A stretch of 33,237 bases of DNA from Thermoplasmata archaeon (GCA_021826925.1 JAKAYB010000005.1:1-33237); one strand, 5' to 3'. Counted from the first letter of the stretch, positions 18,050 through 32,667 are shown. Numbers and translations: made by a program. Notes: generated by a model from the sequence alone, not told the origin.

Positions 18050-18388
18050 TTACCGTACCTTCCCATAAGTCGAAACAAGGTCAATGAGTTTTTTCTGAAG
18101 TTCAGCGTCAATTACTCCTTCACTGTGTTTTCGATCGATAAATTCCTTGGCCTCTTTTACACCTTTTTTGGATGCTATGGCATATATTGAGCCCATAATT
18201 GAGCCTTTCACACTGTCAGAAAGAGGCTCGACAAGTTTTCCCAAAAGATAACTGAATTCCTCACTCTTTCTCATGTTCAGTTTCCTTACGGGTTTATTGT
18301 AACCGTCTTTCCGCCTTTCGTAAAAACTAGCGCTTCTTCCGCGTTTCGCTTTATAATTATTGTTTACCAAACTGACTAACCTATGCAA
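18050..18388 (-). CDS. Uncharacterised 112-aa protein with basic N-terminus
   Basis: Intact ORF (TTG start at 18388; a later TTG near 18370 is possible): ...YKAKRGRSASFYERRKDGYNKPVRKLNMRKSEEFSYLLGKLVEPLSDSVKGS...; no family recognised. Confidence 0.6.
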   Translation of the reverse strand: MHRLVSLVNNNYKAKRGRSASFYERRKDGYNKPVRKLNMRKSEEFSYLLGKLVEPLSDSVKGSIMGSIYAIASKKGVKEAKEFIDRKHSEGVIDAELQKKLIDLVSTYGKVR

Positions 18389-18475
18389 TAAAATTATTTA
18401 TTACTTCTTATCGCTCAACCGCCCCAAACGACTTGCCCGCTTTAGTGACTATCTACGACTTACAAAACTAGCTTG

Positions 18476-18502
18476 CCTTCGCCTGGAGGCTTTTTTCGAA
18501 GG
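18476..18502. other. Nested inverted repeat (CCTTC-[GCCT-gg-AGGC]-ttttttc-GAAGG)
   Basis: Outer stem CCTTC/GAAGG and inner stem GCCT/AGGC; read on + strand the inner hairpin is followed by TTTTTT. Confidence 0.55.
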
Positions 18503-18577
18503 TTTCTCCATTCTGTATAGATAATTTTGCGTCTCCATAATGCATAACTATTTACTATTCGTACTGTGCATCAATGT

Positions 18578-19621
18578 TTATTTCACAAATCTCGCAACCT
18601 TCCAGATAGTGGAAAAGTGGTCCATTCCAGGACCGTAGGATTTTACCTTTACATTTCCAATGAGGTCCAAAATTGCACCCAGTGCCCTGGCACGATCCTG
18701 GATGACGCGGAGCGTTGATCCTGGTTTCCTTGAATCAGCTATTATGTGCATATTTATCACAGTTCCGGGACGGGAATGAAGCAGCGCCGTACTCAGATAG
18801 TTTAGAGATTCAAAATGCCCCATGATTATGATATCTGCAATGATACCGGGAAAAGCCAGCCTGCAATCACCATTGAATGGAACGACACTGTTAGATAGGC
18901 CGTTGATTTCAATGTTACGCTCAAGATAAGCGAAAGATACAGGGTTAATTTCTGCCACATAGACTTTCAAGTCCGGATTTTTCTTCGCCAGCGGCAGTGA
19001 AAAGTATCCAATCCCAGCAAACATGTCAAGGACTATGCCATGCACAAGATTTCCTGAAAAAGGATCTCCACGGACATTTACATTCCCAGGAGAAAACATT
19101 GTCTTACTCGGGTCAAGTGTGAAAAGCACACCATTTTCCTTGTGTACGGTGATTCCACATCTACCGAAAATAAGGGATAATCTGGGTAAACGCATCGGGT
19201 CGTCAGATATACCGTGATCCACATAGATTGAATCTACGTTGAGAACCTTTGCTATCAACGATAAATTTCTCTTACGCTGCGAACGGATATAAGATTCCTT
19301 TATGATCAGTGACCTGCCTATCCTGACCCATCTGAACTTCTTTGGGCTGATGAACGTTTCATTGAATGCTTTGAGAAAACTATTTTTACCGATCGGTATG
19401 TTCTTTTTGTAATGAAAATTTCTGTAACCAGAAAACGGAGCATGATCATCCAAGAGTGGAACGAGAATAAATTCCTTCCTTCGAATGATCTCCAGCTCAT
19501 GGTTCAACCTTTTTTCACTATTCAACCTTTTAAGGGCTCTGGATGCGTCTGCCTTCGAAACCTTGAGGTAGGGACTTCTAATTCTCTTACTTTTACTCGC
19601 CAAAGCCTTACACTCCACCAT
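18578..19621 (-). CDS. TYW2/Taw2-like (Trm5/Tyw2 family) tRNA wybutosine-pathway transferase
   Basis: VLDMFAGIGYFSLPLAKKNPDLKVYVAEINPVSFAYLERNIEINGL; ADIIIMGHFES resembles the TYW2-type MGY motif rather than the Trm5 NLP-type motif. Confidence 0.8.
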   Translation of the reverse strand: MVECKALASKSKRIRSPYLKVSKADASRALKRLNSEKRLNHELEIIRRKEFILVPLLDDHAPFSGYRNFHYKKNIPIGKNSFLKAFNETFISPKKFRWVRIGRSLIIKESYIRSQRKRNLSLIAKVLNVDSIYVDHGISDDPMRLPRLSLIFGRCGITVHKENGVLFTLDPSKTMFSPGNVNVRGDPFSGNLVHGIVLDMFAGIGYFSLPLAKKNPDLKVYVAEINPVSFAYLERNIEINGLSNSVVPFNGDCRLAFPGIIADIIIMGHFESLNYLSTALLHSRPGTVINMHIIADSRKPGSTLRVIQDRARALGAILDLIGNVKVKSYGPGMDHFSTIWKVARFVK

Positions 19622-19719
19622 ACGTTAGAAATTTGTACAATCACCTCGACACGGAACATGTGTCCAGGCGAAGATCGACAGGAATGATATGGAAAAATAT
19701 AAACTTGAGACAGAAAAAT

Positions 19720-19793
19720 AGCGGGGAATGGATTTGAACCATTGATCTACGGGTTATGAGCCCGTCGGGATTTCCTAACTACCCTACCCCGCT
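19720..19793 (-). tRNA. Initiator tRNA-Met (anticodon CAT)
   Basis: AGCGGGG...CCCCGCT acceptor with A1-T72 pair, anticodon arm ACGGG-CTCATAA-CCCGT containing three consecutive G-C pairs; both are initiator hallmarks. Confidence 0.92.
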
Positions 19794-19839
19794 CTCCAGA
19801 GGGTATACTAAAAAGTGATATAATATTGTCGTGAACGAA

Positions 19840-20406
19840 TCATCCAAAACTTTCCTCGATCCTCTGCAACCTGAGTTTCCTGGCATTCTTCTCCAGAAAT
19901 GTGTAAACAGTCCTGTGCCTGCTTCCGTTAATCAACATATTTACCGCTTTCAAAGAGGCTTCAAGTGAGACATAATCTCCGATCACCGATACTGTATCCC
20001 CGTAAACCGATATCTTGCACGATGTGAGCTCCTCGATGATGCGCCTTGTGCTTCCTTTCGTTCCGATTATCCTACCCTTAATGTCCTCAATACGTCTTGA
20101 GCCAGGCTTTGCGAAATCCCTAAGTGGTATAACTATGAGTTCTTCACTCTCGGAAAATAACGTAAGAGCATTCGCTGGGCTGAACCCACGTGCTATGGCC
20201 TGGACTACGCTGATGCTCTTGGATGATTTAAGAGGATCCCCTACCTGATAGATCTCAATGTCGCCCCCATTCGAATCCACATCAAGTTGAACTTCACCCA
20301 TTGATTCTATCTTCCTTTTGATCTTCCCCTTCTGTCCGACTAGGACGCCGATCCTGTCCTTCGGTATTTTTATTGATGAAAGGTAAGTCCTTTCATTTGT
20401 TTTCAA
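19840..20406 (-). CDS. KH-domain pre-rRNA processing protein (Dim2/Pno1/Krr1-like)
   Basis: IPKDRIGVLVGQKGKIKRKIE and IKGRIIGTKGSTRRIIEELT: two KH GxxG motifs. Confidence 0.9.
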   Translation of the reverse strand: MKTNERTYLSSIKIPKDRIGVLVGQKGKIKRKIESMGEVQLDVDSNGGDIEIYQVGDPLKSSKSISVVQAIARGFSPANALTLFSESEELIVIPLRDFAKPGSRRIEDIKGRIIGTKGSTRRIIEELTSCKISVYGDTVSVIGDYVSLEASLKAVNMLINGSRHRTVYTFLEKNARKLRLQRIEESFG

Positions 20407-20425
20407 AATTCCACCTTCCTCAAGC

Positions 20426-21205
20426 CTATTCTACTATGAACTCCTTTGTTCTCGCATTGCCAGTGACACTCTTGTAAAGTTCGTCCACACTTGTCTTAAT
20501 TCCCTTTTTCATAAAAAAGTTTACCATGTTACGTATGTCTCTTTGAAGAAAATATTCTGCCCATGGGTGTTCTATCGAGACCGCCTGCCCAAGATCTATG
20601 AAGTAGAATTTTCTGCGAAAACAGAGTATATTGTATTCGCTCAGGTCTGCATGCACAATGTGAGCTTTTTGGTTCATCACCGCCATAGATGCAACGATTT
20701 GCTCAAATGCCATATTAAAATCACCTGAATATTCCTTTAGCATTGGAGCAGGAGAAGCTCTTGATCCGATATATGACATAAGCGCAAGATTCCTGTAATA
20801 CATTAGAGGTCTGGGTGTCGGAATCTTATATTTCCTCAGTTCTTCCATGTTCACTATTTCTTTTTTCGCCCAAATGAAAACGATGTTCGATCTCTTTATC
20901 TGTTCCTTGGAAAACCTCCTGTCCCCTTCTATATATCTCCATACAGATCCGAATCTCAACGTGGAGAGTTTATAGACTTTTAGCGCGAATGGTTTTCCTT
21001 TTGCAAATACCTTGAATACAACAGATTCCTTTCCAGAGGAAATTGGAAAATCCAGGTATTCGATCGTCCTGTCGCTCATCAGCTTGTATATTGCTTTTAC
21101 TGTCCTGCGATCAAAAACAAGATCTGCAGTCTTCCTATCCATGTCTATGTGATGAAGATATTCGTTTGATTTTAGAAGCTGCTCAAGCGCACTTTCGTCA
21201 TTCAT
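20426..21205 (-). CDS. rio1: RIO1-type serine protein kinase
   Basis: ISSGKESVVFKVF, FALKVYK, WAKKEIVNMEEL, IVHADLSEYNIL, FYFIDLGQAV. Confidence 0.95.
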   Translation of the reverse strand: MNDESALEQLLKSNEYLHHIDMDRKTADLVFDRRTVKAIYKLMSDRTIEYLDFPISSGKESVVFKVFAKGKPFALKVYKLSTLRFGSVWRYIEGDRRFSKEQIKRSNIVFIWAKKEIVNMEELRKYKIPTPRPLMYYRNLALMSYIGSRASPAPMLKEYSGDFNMAFEQIVASMAVMNQKAHIVHADLSEYNILCFRRKFYFIDLGQAVSIEHPWAEYFLQRDIRNMVNFFMKKGIKTSVDELYKSVTGNARTKEFIVE

Positions 21206-21207
21206 AA

Positions 21208-21567
21208 TTATTTGAAAACATTTATAATATCAGGCAACACATTGCTGCGGCTTAGATAATTTGCCTGAGTTTGAGTATACCTATAAACTACGTCTGCTTT
21301 CTCCGTCTGGAATTGCCACGGCTTAACAATGACAAGATCACCTTCACGGATCCACATCCTCTTCTTCATCTTCCCTGGGATTCTTGTGTTACGCGTAAAA
21401 CCATCCTCACAGAGTACATTAACGTGGGATGCCCCAGCCAGTTTTTCAACAACTCCGAACATCTCACCCTTTCTCTTATTCGGCAGTATGACTCTTATTG
21501 CGTTTTCGTCCTCGCCAGCGCCGATATCTTCGTTTTCGTCCCTTTGATCGTTGTTCATTGCTACCAT
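21208..21567 (-). CDS. eif1a: Translation initiation factor aIF1A
   Basis: IRVILPNKRKGEMFGVVEKLAGASHVNVLCEDGFTRNTRIPGKMKKRMWIREGDLVIVKPW. Confidence 0.96.
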   Translation of the reverse strand: MVAMNNDQRDENEDIGAGEDENAIRVILPNKRKGEMFGVVEKLAGASHVNVLCEDGFTRNTRIPGKMKKRMWIREGDLVIVKPWQFQTEKADVVYRYTQTQANYLSRSNVLPDIINVFK

Positions 21568-21582
21568 TCTTAATTACCAACT

Positions 21583-21594
21583 AAAATATAAAAT
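21583..21594 (-). promoter_or_regulatory. Putative internal TATA box (ATTTTATATTTT) for aIF1A
   Basis: About 20-35 bp upstream of the two candidate aIF1A starts (21567, 21558). Confidence 0.5.
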
Positions 21595-21614
21595 TAATAG
21601 AAATTATGCACCCA

Positions 21615-22043
21615 TTATTGCTTTATGCTGAGACTCTTTACGTTAAAGTATCGGGAAAGCGCTTCCTTGAAAAGTTTTATGTTCCTACCTTCCTTGCCAA
21701 TCACTTTTCCGACCTCTGTCTGCTCCACGGAGACGACTACCTCGGTCTGTTCCATTTTCCAGGAGATATAGATCTCCTTCACCTTGAATCTGTAATAAAG
21801 ATTTTTAACCATGCTTAGGAGATCTTTTGATATCTCTGCAACGAGAATATGCTTGTTTATCTTCTCTTTCAGTTCGGACATGACATTCGGGTTCCGTTTG
21901 AACATTTCACCCATCTTATGCTCTCCAACCAGGAAGAGGACCATGTCGTCATTTTCAAGACATTCCTTGACATCGATCTTACCAATTTTTTCAAAAAGGG
22001 CGATATACCCCATTAATCTGTTGTCAATTGTTATTTCCTTCAT
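21615..22043 (-). CDS. nusA: Archaeal NusA-like transcription factor
   Basis: Two KH-like domains: VVSVEQTEVGKVIGKEGRNIKLFKEAL; located after rpoA2. Confidence 0.9.
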   Translation of the reverse strand: MKEITIDNRLMGYIALFEKIGKIDVKECLENDDMVLFLVGEHKMGEMFKRNPNVMSELKEKINKHILVAEISKDLLSMVKNLYYRFKVKEIYISWKMEQTEVVVSVEQTEVGKVIGKEGRNIKLFKEALSRYFNVKSLSIKQ

Positions 22044-22063
22044 AAGAATTTACCATAACCAAT

Positions 22064-26255
<4,192 letters not shown>

Positions 26256-26259
<4 letters not shown>

Positions 26260-29200
26260 TTAAGATCACCCAAAATAAGTCTCATCATAACACCCATAGA
26301 ACTAAGCTCATCCCTCATCAGCTTGAATGCGTAACTTGTTTCAACAGGGTATATATTTCCTGTGTTACCACAGACAGGACACCTCAACGTTCCCTTTCTG
26401 CGATCAAGAATAGCTATATGCCCGCATGAGGGATTCCCGCAGACGTATATGATCGTGCCGTCACTCTGATCCAGCAAGCGATCTTTAATAACCATTGCAG
26501 CTCCATGAGCAATAAGCGTATCCCTTTCCATTTCTCCGAACCTGAGGCCTCCCTGTCTAGATCTTCCCTCTGTGGGCTGCCTTGTAAGGATCTGAACTGG
26601 ACCTCTTGATCTCGCGTGGAATTTTCCAGCAACCATGTGATGCAGTTTCTGGTAATAGATCACACCTGTGAATATATCGGCCTTGAATTTTTCTCCTGTA
26701 ATTCCATCGTACATTACCTCAGTTGAGGAGTATCTGAACCCACTTTTGACAAGCCCTTCTCTCAGGCTCTTTTCCGGCTCACCACCGAAAATAGTTCCGT
26801 CAATAATTCTTCCCTGTTGTGCCGCAATCTTACCACCAATCATCTCAAGAAGGTGACCAACTGTCATTCTTGAAGGAATTGCATGAGGATTGATGAGCAA
26901 ATCTGGAATAACACCTTCCTCAGTGAAGGGCATATCATCCTGCGGAACTAGTGCACCGATTACGCCTTTTTGACCATGCCTGGATGCGAATTTGTCACCG
27001 AGCTCAGGAATTCTCTCGCTCCTGACCCTGATCTTAAGCACTCTGCTATTGCTCTCGGACACCGTTAGTATGACGTTGTCAACATATCCTTTCTCGTTCG
27101 GCCTCATTGTAACAGAAGATTCTCTTCTCCTTTGCGGACCGAGCTTTTCAGCACCTTCTTCAAGAAACCTTGGGGGAGAAGTCTTTCCGACGAGAACATC
27201 GGAACCCTCCACATAGGATTCCGGGAAAATTATTCCGCTCTCATCAAGATTCTTATAGTATTCCTCGGAACGCGCACCTAGGACATCGTGCGAGGGGATC
27301 TCAAATTTATCCTCCTGACCTCCGGGATAACGCCTCTCTTCGGCGCTATATGTCCTGAAAAATGTGCTTCTTCCTAAACCTCTTTCAACGGACGCTCTGT
27401 TGAAAACAAGCGCGTCCTGGATGTTATAACCCTGGTAAGACAATATTGCAACAACAAAATTTTGGCCACCTGGCCTTTTTTCATATTTTATAAAATCCAT
27501 GACCCGTGTTCTTACAAGTGGGACCTGAAGATAATGAAGGACATGCCCCCTAGTGTCTGACCTAATCCTGAAGTTTGTGGATGAAAGACCAATCGATTGC
27601 TTTGTCATGGCTGCCGCCATCGTAATTCTCGGTGAAGAGTTATGTTCAGGATAGGGAATTATGGACGCAACAACGCCCAGGATAAGGGATGGATCGATCT
27701 CGACATGTGTATGTTTATCCGTGAGTAACCTCTCAACCTCAAAGTTTGCGTGACAATGGCCACATTCAAGGATAATCGGATTCTCGGCTCCCTGCCCAGG
27801 GTTGATCCATCTAACGCTGTTTCTTGATAAGAATTCCGAGCATTTCGGGCATCTCTCAGGTATATTGTATGCATAAACAGCAATAAACACGTTTTCTTCC
27901 TCTTCTGCGTCCAGGTATTCTACTGCACCTTTCTTCAGAAGATCCTCTATGCCCACCTCGCCTTCTTCCAGCTCCTTAAGCATGCGATCAGTAATGACTG
28001 TATCGCCGTTTCTTGTGACCAGAAGCGGCCTTCTTAATCGCCCACGATCACAATTTATTATAACTTCCCGTGTAGAAGGATCGTAACGCACATTCACTTC
28101 AGAGGAAAGATTCCCATTTCTTCTCTCCTCCCTGATCTCTCTGGTAAGCGCCTCCGGATCATCGTAATAACCCACAAGATCGCCATTAAGATAAACTCGC
28201 CCTGTCTCTGCATTTTCACCTTTAACTTCTTCGACTTTTAAGGATCTCAAAAAGGCCATTACTTCCTCAGGATCAATGCCCTCTGTTACATTAATTATAA
28301 GTGCTGCGTTCTTAACCAAACCGCAGTTCTGGCCTTCGGGTGTCTCGTTGGGACAGATTCGTCCCCACTGTGTCGGATGCAGATCACGAGCTTCGAAGTG
28401 TGGTTGTGATCTAGTCAATGGAGATATAACTCTCCTGAGATGGCTCAGTGTGCTGACATTGGAAACACGGTCCAGCAGTTGTGATACACCTGTACGCCCA
28501 CCGATCCAGTTTCCGGTGGCCATAGCGTGAAGCATCTTTTGTGTAAGAAGATCTTGTCTTACAGCAGGCTTAAGCCTAATACCCTTTTTCCTGTTGTACG
28601 TTCTTTCCAGCTGGTACTTCAGATCTTTCATTATTGACTGGAACGCGTTTCGGAATAATTCGTCAAGGAGATCTCCCGCGAGTTTTATTCTTTTATTCGC
28701 AAGGTGATCCTTATCGTCCTCCTTCCTTACTCCAACATGAAGTTCGAGCAGTGAACGCGCCATTCTACCAAGGTATATTGCCTTTTTAAGCCGATCCTCA
28801 ACACCGTCACCTAGGTGAGGAAGCAAAGATCGATCCAGCATCTGTGATATCTTTTTCTCCCTGAATTCTTTTGCCTGACCAGCCGCAAATCTCTTTTCGA
28901 GATAGGTAATCGCATCCTCTGTTGTGTTAACGCCATTAGGAGGAAAGACCTTTGGACTCTTTGATTCTTCTATGTTTGCATAAATAATAGGCTCAATCTG
29001 AGGAAGAGATGCTATTGAGTTATGTACGTCGATATCCTTTGACATACCGAGCGCTTTCATCAGGATAACTAGAGGAATGGAACCCGCAACACTGGGAACA
29101 GAAACGTTGATTACGCCATCATTTCCCCTCTCAAGAGCAGTCATTGCCCTAAAACCGGATTTCTGAGAGAATACCTTAGCTACCTCAACACGTGTCTCGT

Positions 29201-29852
29201 ACTTTTCCTCATACTCCACGAGAATTTTATTTGGTGCAAGATCTTCGAGAGAAACTATCACCCTTTCAGAACCACCGATGATAAAATAACCGCCAGAATC
29301 ATCCGGGTCTTCTCCGACATACTGCAGCTTTTCCTTTCTGGACGCATTTGTTGGACCATTATTTTTTTCTATGTATTGATCCAGGTTATTGCCATAAAGC
29401 GTGCATATCTTAGACCGGACCATCACCGGGACTTCTCCGATTTTTATTGATTCAGAGTCTTTTTCCTGGCCGTCCTCTACGACCCTGACTTTCAGGAAAA
29501 TAGGTGCCATATAATTAAGATCCCTTAGCCTAGCTTCGTTAGGGACTATCTGATTTGATGCTCCTGACGCTTCCTTAATTTCCGGACGTTCGACCCATAT
29601 TGTCTGTTCGCCTACGAATTTCCCGTTGTCCCGTGTACGACCAAAATAAACTTTAATGTCACGGCCCCCAACTTTGGATGGATCGAGTACTATTGTACCT
29701 GGCAAATCTTCGTCCGATACCTTAGTCTCGTCCACAATCTGCTGCATAACGCTGTTTGGGTTGCCCAAGGTGGCGACAAAATTATTGTAAGAATCTATTT
29801 GATGGCTGACAACACTTTCATTCTTAAAAAAATAATCAACAAGTTCCTTCAT
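26256..29852 (-). CDS. rpoB: RNA polymerase subunit B (Rpo2, unsplit)
   Basis: [46 protein letters not shown]-terminal zinc motifs. Confidence 0.99.
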
Positions 29853-30112
29853 TTAAAAACCTCATCTGCGATGACCCTATAATAAACAGAGTATCCAGTT
29901 GTAGGACTCTTACGAATTATCTTAATTATTCTACCGCTTTCGAGCGGACCATGGATTTCTTCAAGCGCCTTTATTGCTGGATCACTCCTGCTTATCTTTG
30001 GCAAAAGGTCTCTCGTTATCTCTAACTCCTTTAAAACCTTATCCTCTTCTTCCTTTGAAATTAAGTGATGTTCTGGGACTAATTCGTGTTGCAACACGTT
30101 AAATTTACTCAT
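29849..30112 (-). CDS. rpoH: RNA polymerase subunit H (Rpo5); the supplied ORF extends to 30139 but MSKFNVL at 30112 is the likely start
   Basis: [27 protein letters not shown]...[12 protein letters not shown]. Confidence 0.95.
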   Translation of the reverse strand: MSKFNVLQHELVPEHHLISKEEEDKVLKELEITRDLLPKISRSDPAIKALEEIHGPLESGRIIKIIRKSPTTGYSVYYRVIADEVFK

Positions 30113-30131
30113 ATTTTTCTTCCTCCGGCAC

Positions 30132-30204
30132 GGGCCCAAGGGGGTTCGAACCCCTGACCACCTGGTTAAAAGCCAGATGCTCTACCTGGCTGAGCTATGG
30201 GCCC
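30132..30204 (-). tRNA. tRNA-Lys (anticodon TTT)
   Basis: Acceptor GGGCCCA/TGGGCCC, anticodon arm TCTGG-CTTTTAA-CCAGG, T-arm GGGGTTCGAACCCC. Confidence 0.93.
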
Positions 30205-30232
30205 ATATTAAGCTCAATGTGATAAATGCTTT

Positions 30233-30243
30233 GCTTATAAACC
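30233..30243 (-). promoter_or_regulatory. Putative TATA box (GGTTTATAAGC) for tRNA-Lys and perhaps the rpoHBA1A2 operon
   Basis: Strong TATA match about 34 bp upstream of the tRNA-Lys 5' end. Confidence 0.6.
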
Positions 30244-30397
30244 TTGTTAAGTTGGGGTGAAGAGACCCTCCATCAAAGAGACTGTATGCGATGAACCTTC
30301 TCTCTACAAACGGGCAAGTTTTAGGATCGCTGAACGATGGACATTTCTATTCGCAGATCACTATTCAAGATCGTCTGAAATTTAGACACAGGAATCT

Positions 30398-30408
30398 GTT
30401 ATAATAAT
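30398..30408 (+). promoter_or_regulatory. Putative TATA box (GTTATAATAAT) for the ABC/regulator operon
   Basis: About 26 bp upstream of the ATG at 30429. Confidence 0.5.
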
Positions 30409-30428
30409 GAAACAGGATAACGCTTCAA

Positions 30429-31220
30429 ATGGATCTCGAATTAAATGATGTAAGTTTAACCTATGCAAAAGGCACGAAGAATGTTCTTTCAGATATAAAT
30501 CTCCATATTGATTCTGAAAAGATTGCAATAGTAGGCTCAAACGGATCGGGAAAGACCACAATAATAAAAGGCGTTATGGGCCTTGCAACGATTACAAGGG
30601 GCGAGATACGAATATTTGGAACTAATCTTAAAAATGCGAGTAATGTTATGGGTGTCGCATGTAACCTTGACACCGTTTATCGCCTACTCGATCTAACAGT
30701 TAAAAAAAAGATAGAGATGTATTGTTCCATATCAGGAATTGATTCTGAAAAGGTCTTCAAGCATATCGAGAGTTATGAACTATCAGATATACTTGCAAAG
30801 AGGACGAGAGAACTTAGCACCGGACAGGACAAGGCATTTTGCAACATAATGGCTTTAGAGATTGGATACAGGATGGCTCTTCTTGATGAACCTTTTGAGG
30901 GCCTTGACGCACGCAGACGACTTATGATGGTCAATGACCTGAAAAATTTTCAAGGGTGTGTCCTTATGAACACACACGATTTTGGTGCTTTAAAATCCCT
31001 TCCGAACTGGGGGCTTTACTTGATAATTGATGGGAATTTGTACGGCAAGTTTAATTCGAGCGATATAAACAGGCTATATCTTACCAAGGGAGAATCACCA
31101 TCAGCACTTTCAACTATACGAACATCTTATGGTACTTTTTGCATAACGCTGGATAAAGGAGATTCTCCGCTCTCGTCATCAACAGATTTAGCGAACTCAA
31201 TACAGGATGTGGTTACTTGA
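30429..31220 (+). CDS. ABC transporter ATP-binding protein
   Basis: Walker A GSNGSGKTT, signature LSTGQDKA, Walker B MALLDEPFEGLD, H-loop MNTHDF. Confidence 0.93.
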   Translation: MDLELNDVSLTYAKGTKNVLSDINLHIDSEKIAIVGSNGSGKTTIIKGVMGLATITRGEIRIFGTNLKNASNVMGVACNLDTVYRLLDLTVKKKIEMYCSISGIDSEKVFKHIESYELSDILAKRTRELSTGQDKAFCNIMALEIGYRMALLDEPFEGLDARRRLMMVNDLKNFQGCVLMNTHDFGALKSLPNWGLYLIIDGNLYGKFNSSDINRLYLTKGESPSALSTIRTSYGTFCITLDKGDSPLSSSTDLANSIQDVVT

Positions 31221-32023
31221 TTGCCAAATATTATTTCCGTTCATTGATAACGAATAAATTCCTCTGGTTCTGGGGGGGATTCTTTAGTTTCATGTGGGCA
31301 GTATTGGGAGCATTTGTTATGGACAAGTCCTTTCTCACCCCTTCAAGTGCACTTCCTATTACCGCATCCTGGTACGCACTGATAGCCCTAATTTCATTTT
31401 CTTCTGTTTCAGTAACATTGGCCGTGTCAATGGCATGGTCAACAAATGCCCTAATTTTTTCATTCAGATATACCCGGCTTTCTAGATCGAGGTACCTCCT
31501 GGACCTGCTACTGGCCTGGATATTTGTCTCAGTGTTTCTAGTGGCTATAGGGCTTATTTTTACATCATCCATGTTCTACCTTGCTTCAAAAGTAGATGTG
31601 TTTCCAACGTATCTGTCTTTTTTGAAGACATTCGGAATCGCGGTGCTTATCGGGATATTCTTCATGCTGATAGCTGTTATGCTCGTTCTACTCGTTATCT
31701 CGTACGCTAATGTGAAGATCATCCAATTTCTATCGTTTATACCTATGATTTTGGTTTTTTCCTTAAGTTACCTTATGATTTATTCTTCTCCACCAAAACT
31801 GTTGATGTACTTTTCGCCATGGAACTCTGGACCAAGTCTTATCCAGGCTGCATTTATGAATAGTCAACCTATAAACACTTTCGTTTCTTCTCATCCAGAA
31901 AGTCTAAGCTGGGCATATCTTGTGATAAGCCTTGTTATATGGGAACTGATTTTATTTGCGATAGATATTTATATTTTTAGGCGTATTAAACCACAGGATA
32001 CGGAGGCAATGAGGCAAATATGA
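31217..32023 (+). CDS. ABC transporter permease subunit (about 6 TM)
   Basis: Hydrophobic polytopic ORF overlapping the ATPase by 4 nt (TTGA). Confidence 0.75.
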   Translation: MIAKYYFRSLITNKFLWFWGGFFSFMWAVLGAFVMDKSFLTPSSALPITASWYALIALISFSSVSVTLAVSMAWSTNALIFSFRYTRLSRSRYLLDLLLAWIFVSVFLVAIGLIFTSSMFYLASKVDVFPTYLSFLKTFGIAVLIGIFFMLIAVMLVLLVISYANVKIIQFLSFIPMILVFSLSYLMIYSSPPKLLMYFSPWNSGPSLIQAAFMNSQPINTFVSSHPESLSWAYLVISLVIWELILFAIDIYIFRRIKPQDTEAMRQI

Positions 32024-32667
32024 TCTCTGACGACCGGAAGTATTTGAAGGAGAGCAGATCTATTATCGAAAAGGCCTTTGACTTCCAGGATTATATCTAC
32101 AGGCGCACGTTTGGTCTCTACTATCTTGGATGGGCTGTAGCCTTCTTCCTTTATACATTGCCTGGTTTAGTTTATCCTGTTTTTTTCGGTAACGTCTGGA
32201 TTATCCCCGTATTCTATGTCTCAAGTACTCTTATTATTATGCTCGTTACCGGATATATATTCTCCAAGGCGTTTAGAGTATCCAAAATCTTTACACAGAG
32301 GCCTAGACAGAAAACGTGGAGTATACCTATTCTATTATTTTTGGTTATAATGACTATTCTCATATTATTAGTAGGGATGGGCCCCCTCAGGTATCTTGTA
32401 CTGTTGTATGTGATTCTTGCATTTTCTGTCCCATGGATGATAGTCTTCACAATAAGGAAAAGCATGATAAAATTTCACCCAGAAACATGGACGGCGCTAA
32501 TCGTTTTTATCATTGCTTGTGTAATTAGCATAGCCGCTGTTGAAATGCAGACCTACCTGGTTTTAACTGTGACTTGGCTCTTCGTATCGATAACATGGGC
32601 GGCTTGCGGTATAATCGGATTATACAATGCGTATTTTCAGAGTGTGATGATCACAGATGACGAGTGA
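32020..32667 (+). CDS. Polytopic membrane protein of unknown function
   Basis: Multiple predicted TM segments; overlaps upstream gene by 4 nt (ATGA). Confidence 0.7.
   Translation: MISDDRKYLKESRSIIEKAFDFQDYIYRRTFGLYYLGWAVAFFLYTLPGLVYPVFFGNVWIIPVFYVSSTLIIMLVTGYIFSKAFRVSKIFTQRPRQKTWSIPILLFLVIMTILILLVGMGPLRYLVLLYVILAFSVPWMIVFTIRKSMIKFHPETWTALIVFIIACVISIAAVEMQTYLVLTVTWLFVSITWAACGIIGLYNAYFQSVMITDDE

Noticed and set aside
18404-18538. UAG readthrough (pyrrolysine-like) extension of the micro-ORF into SLKRASRLGRLSDKK
   Set aside because: The frame stays open for 15 codons to TAA, but nothing in the window supports UAG recoding and this length is expected by chance.
30270-30345. Possible C/D box sRNA (GCGATGA ... 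CTGA) upstream of the ABC operon
   Set aside because: Box C match is weak and I see no convincing D'/C' boxes or terminal stem.
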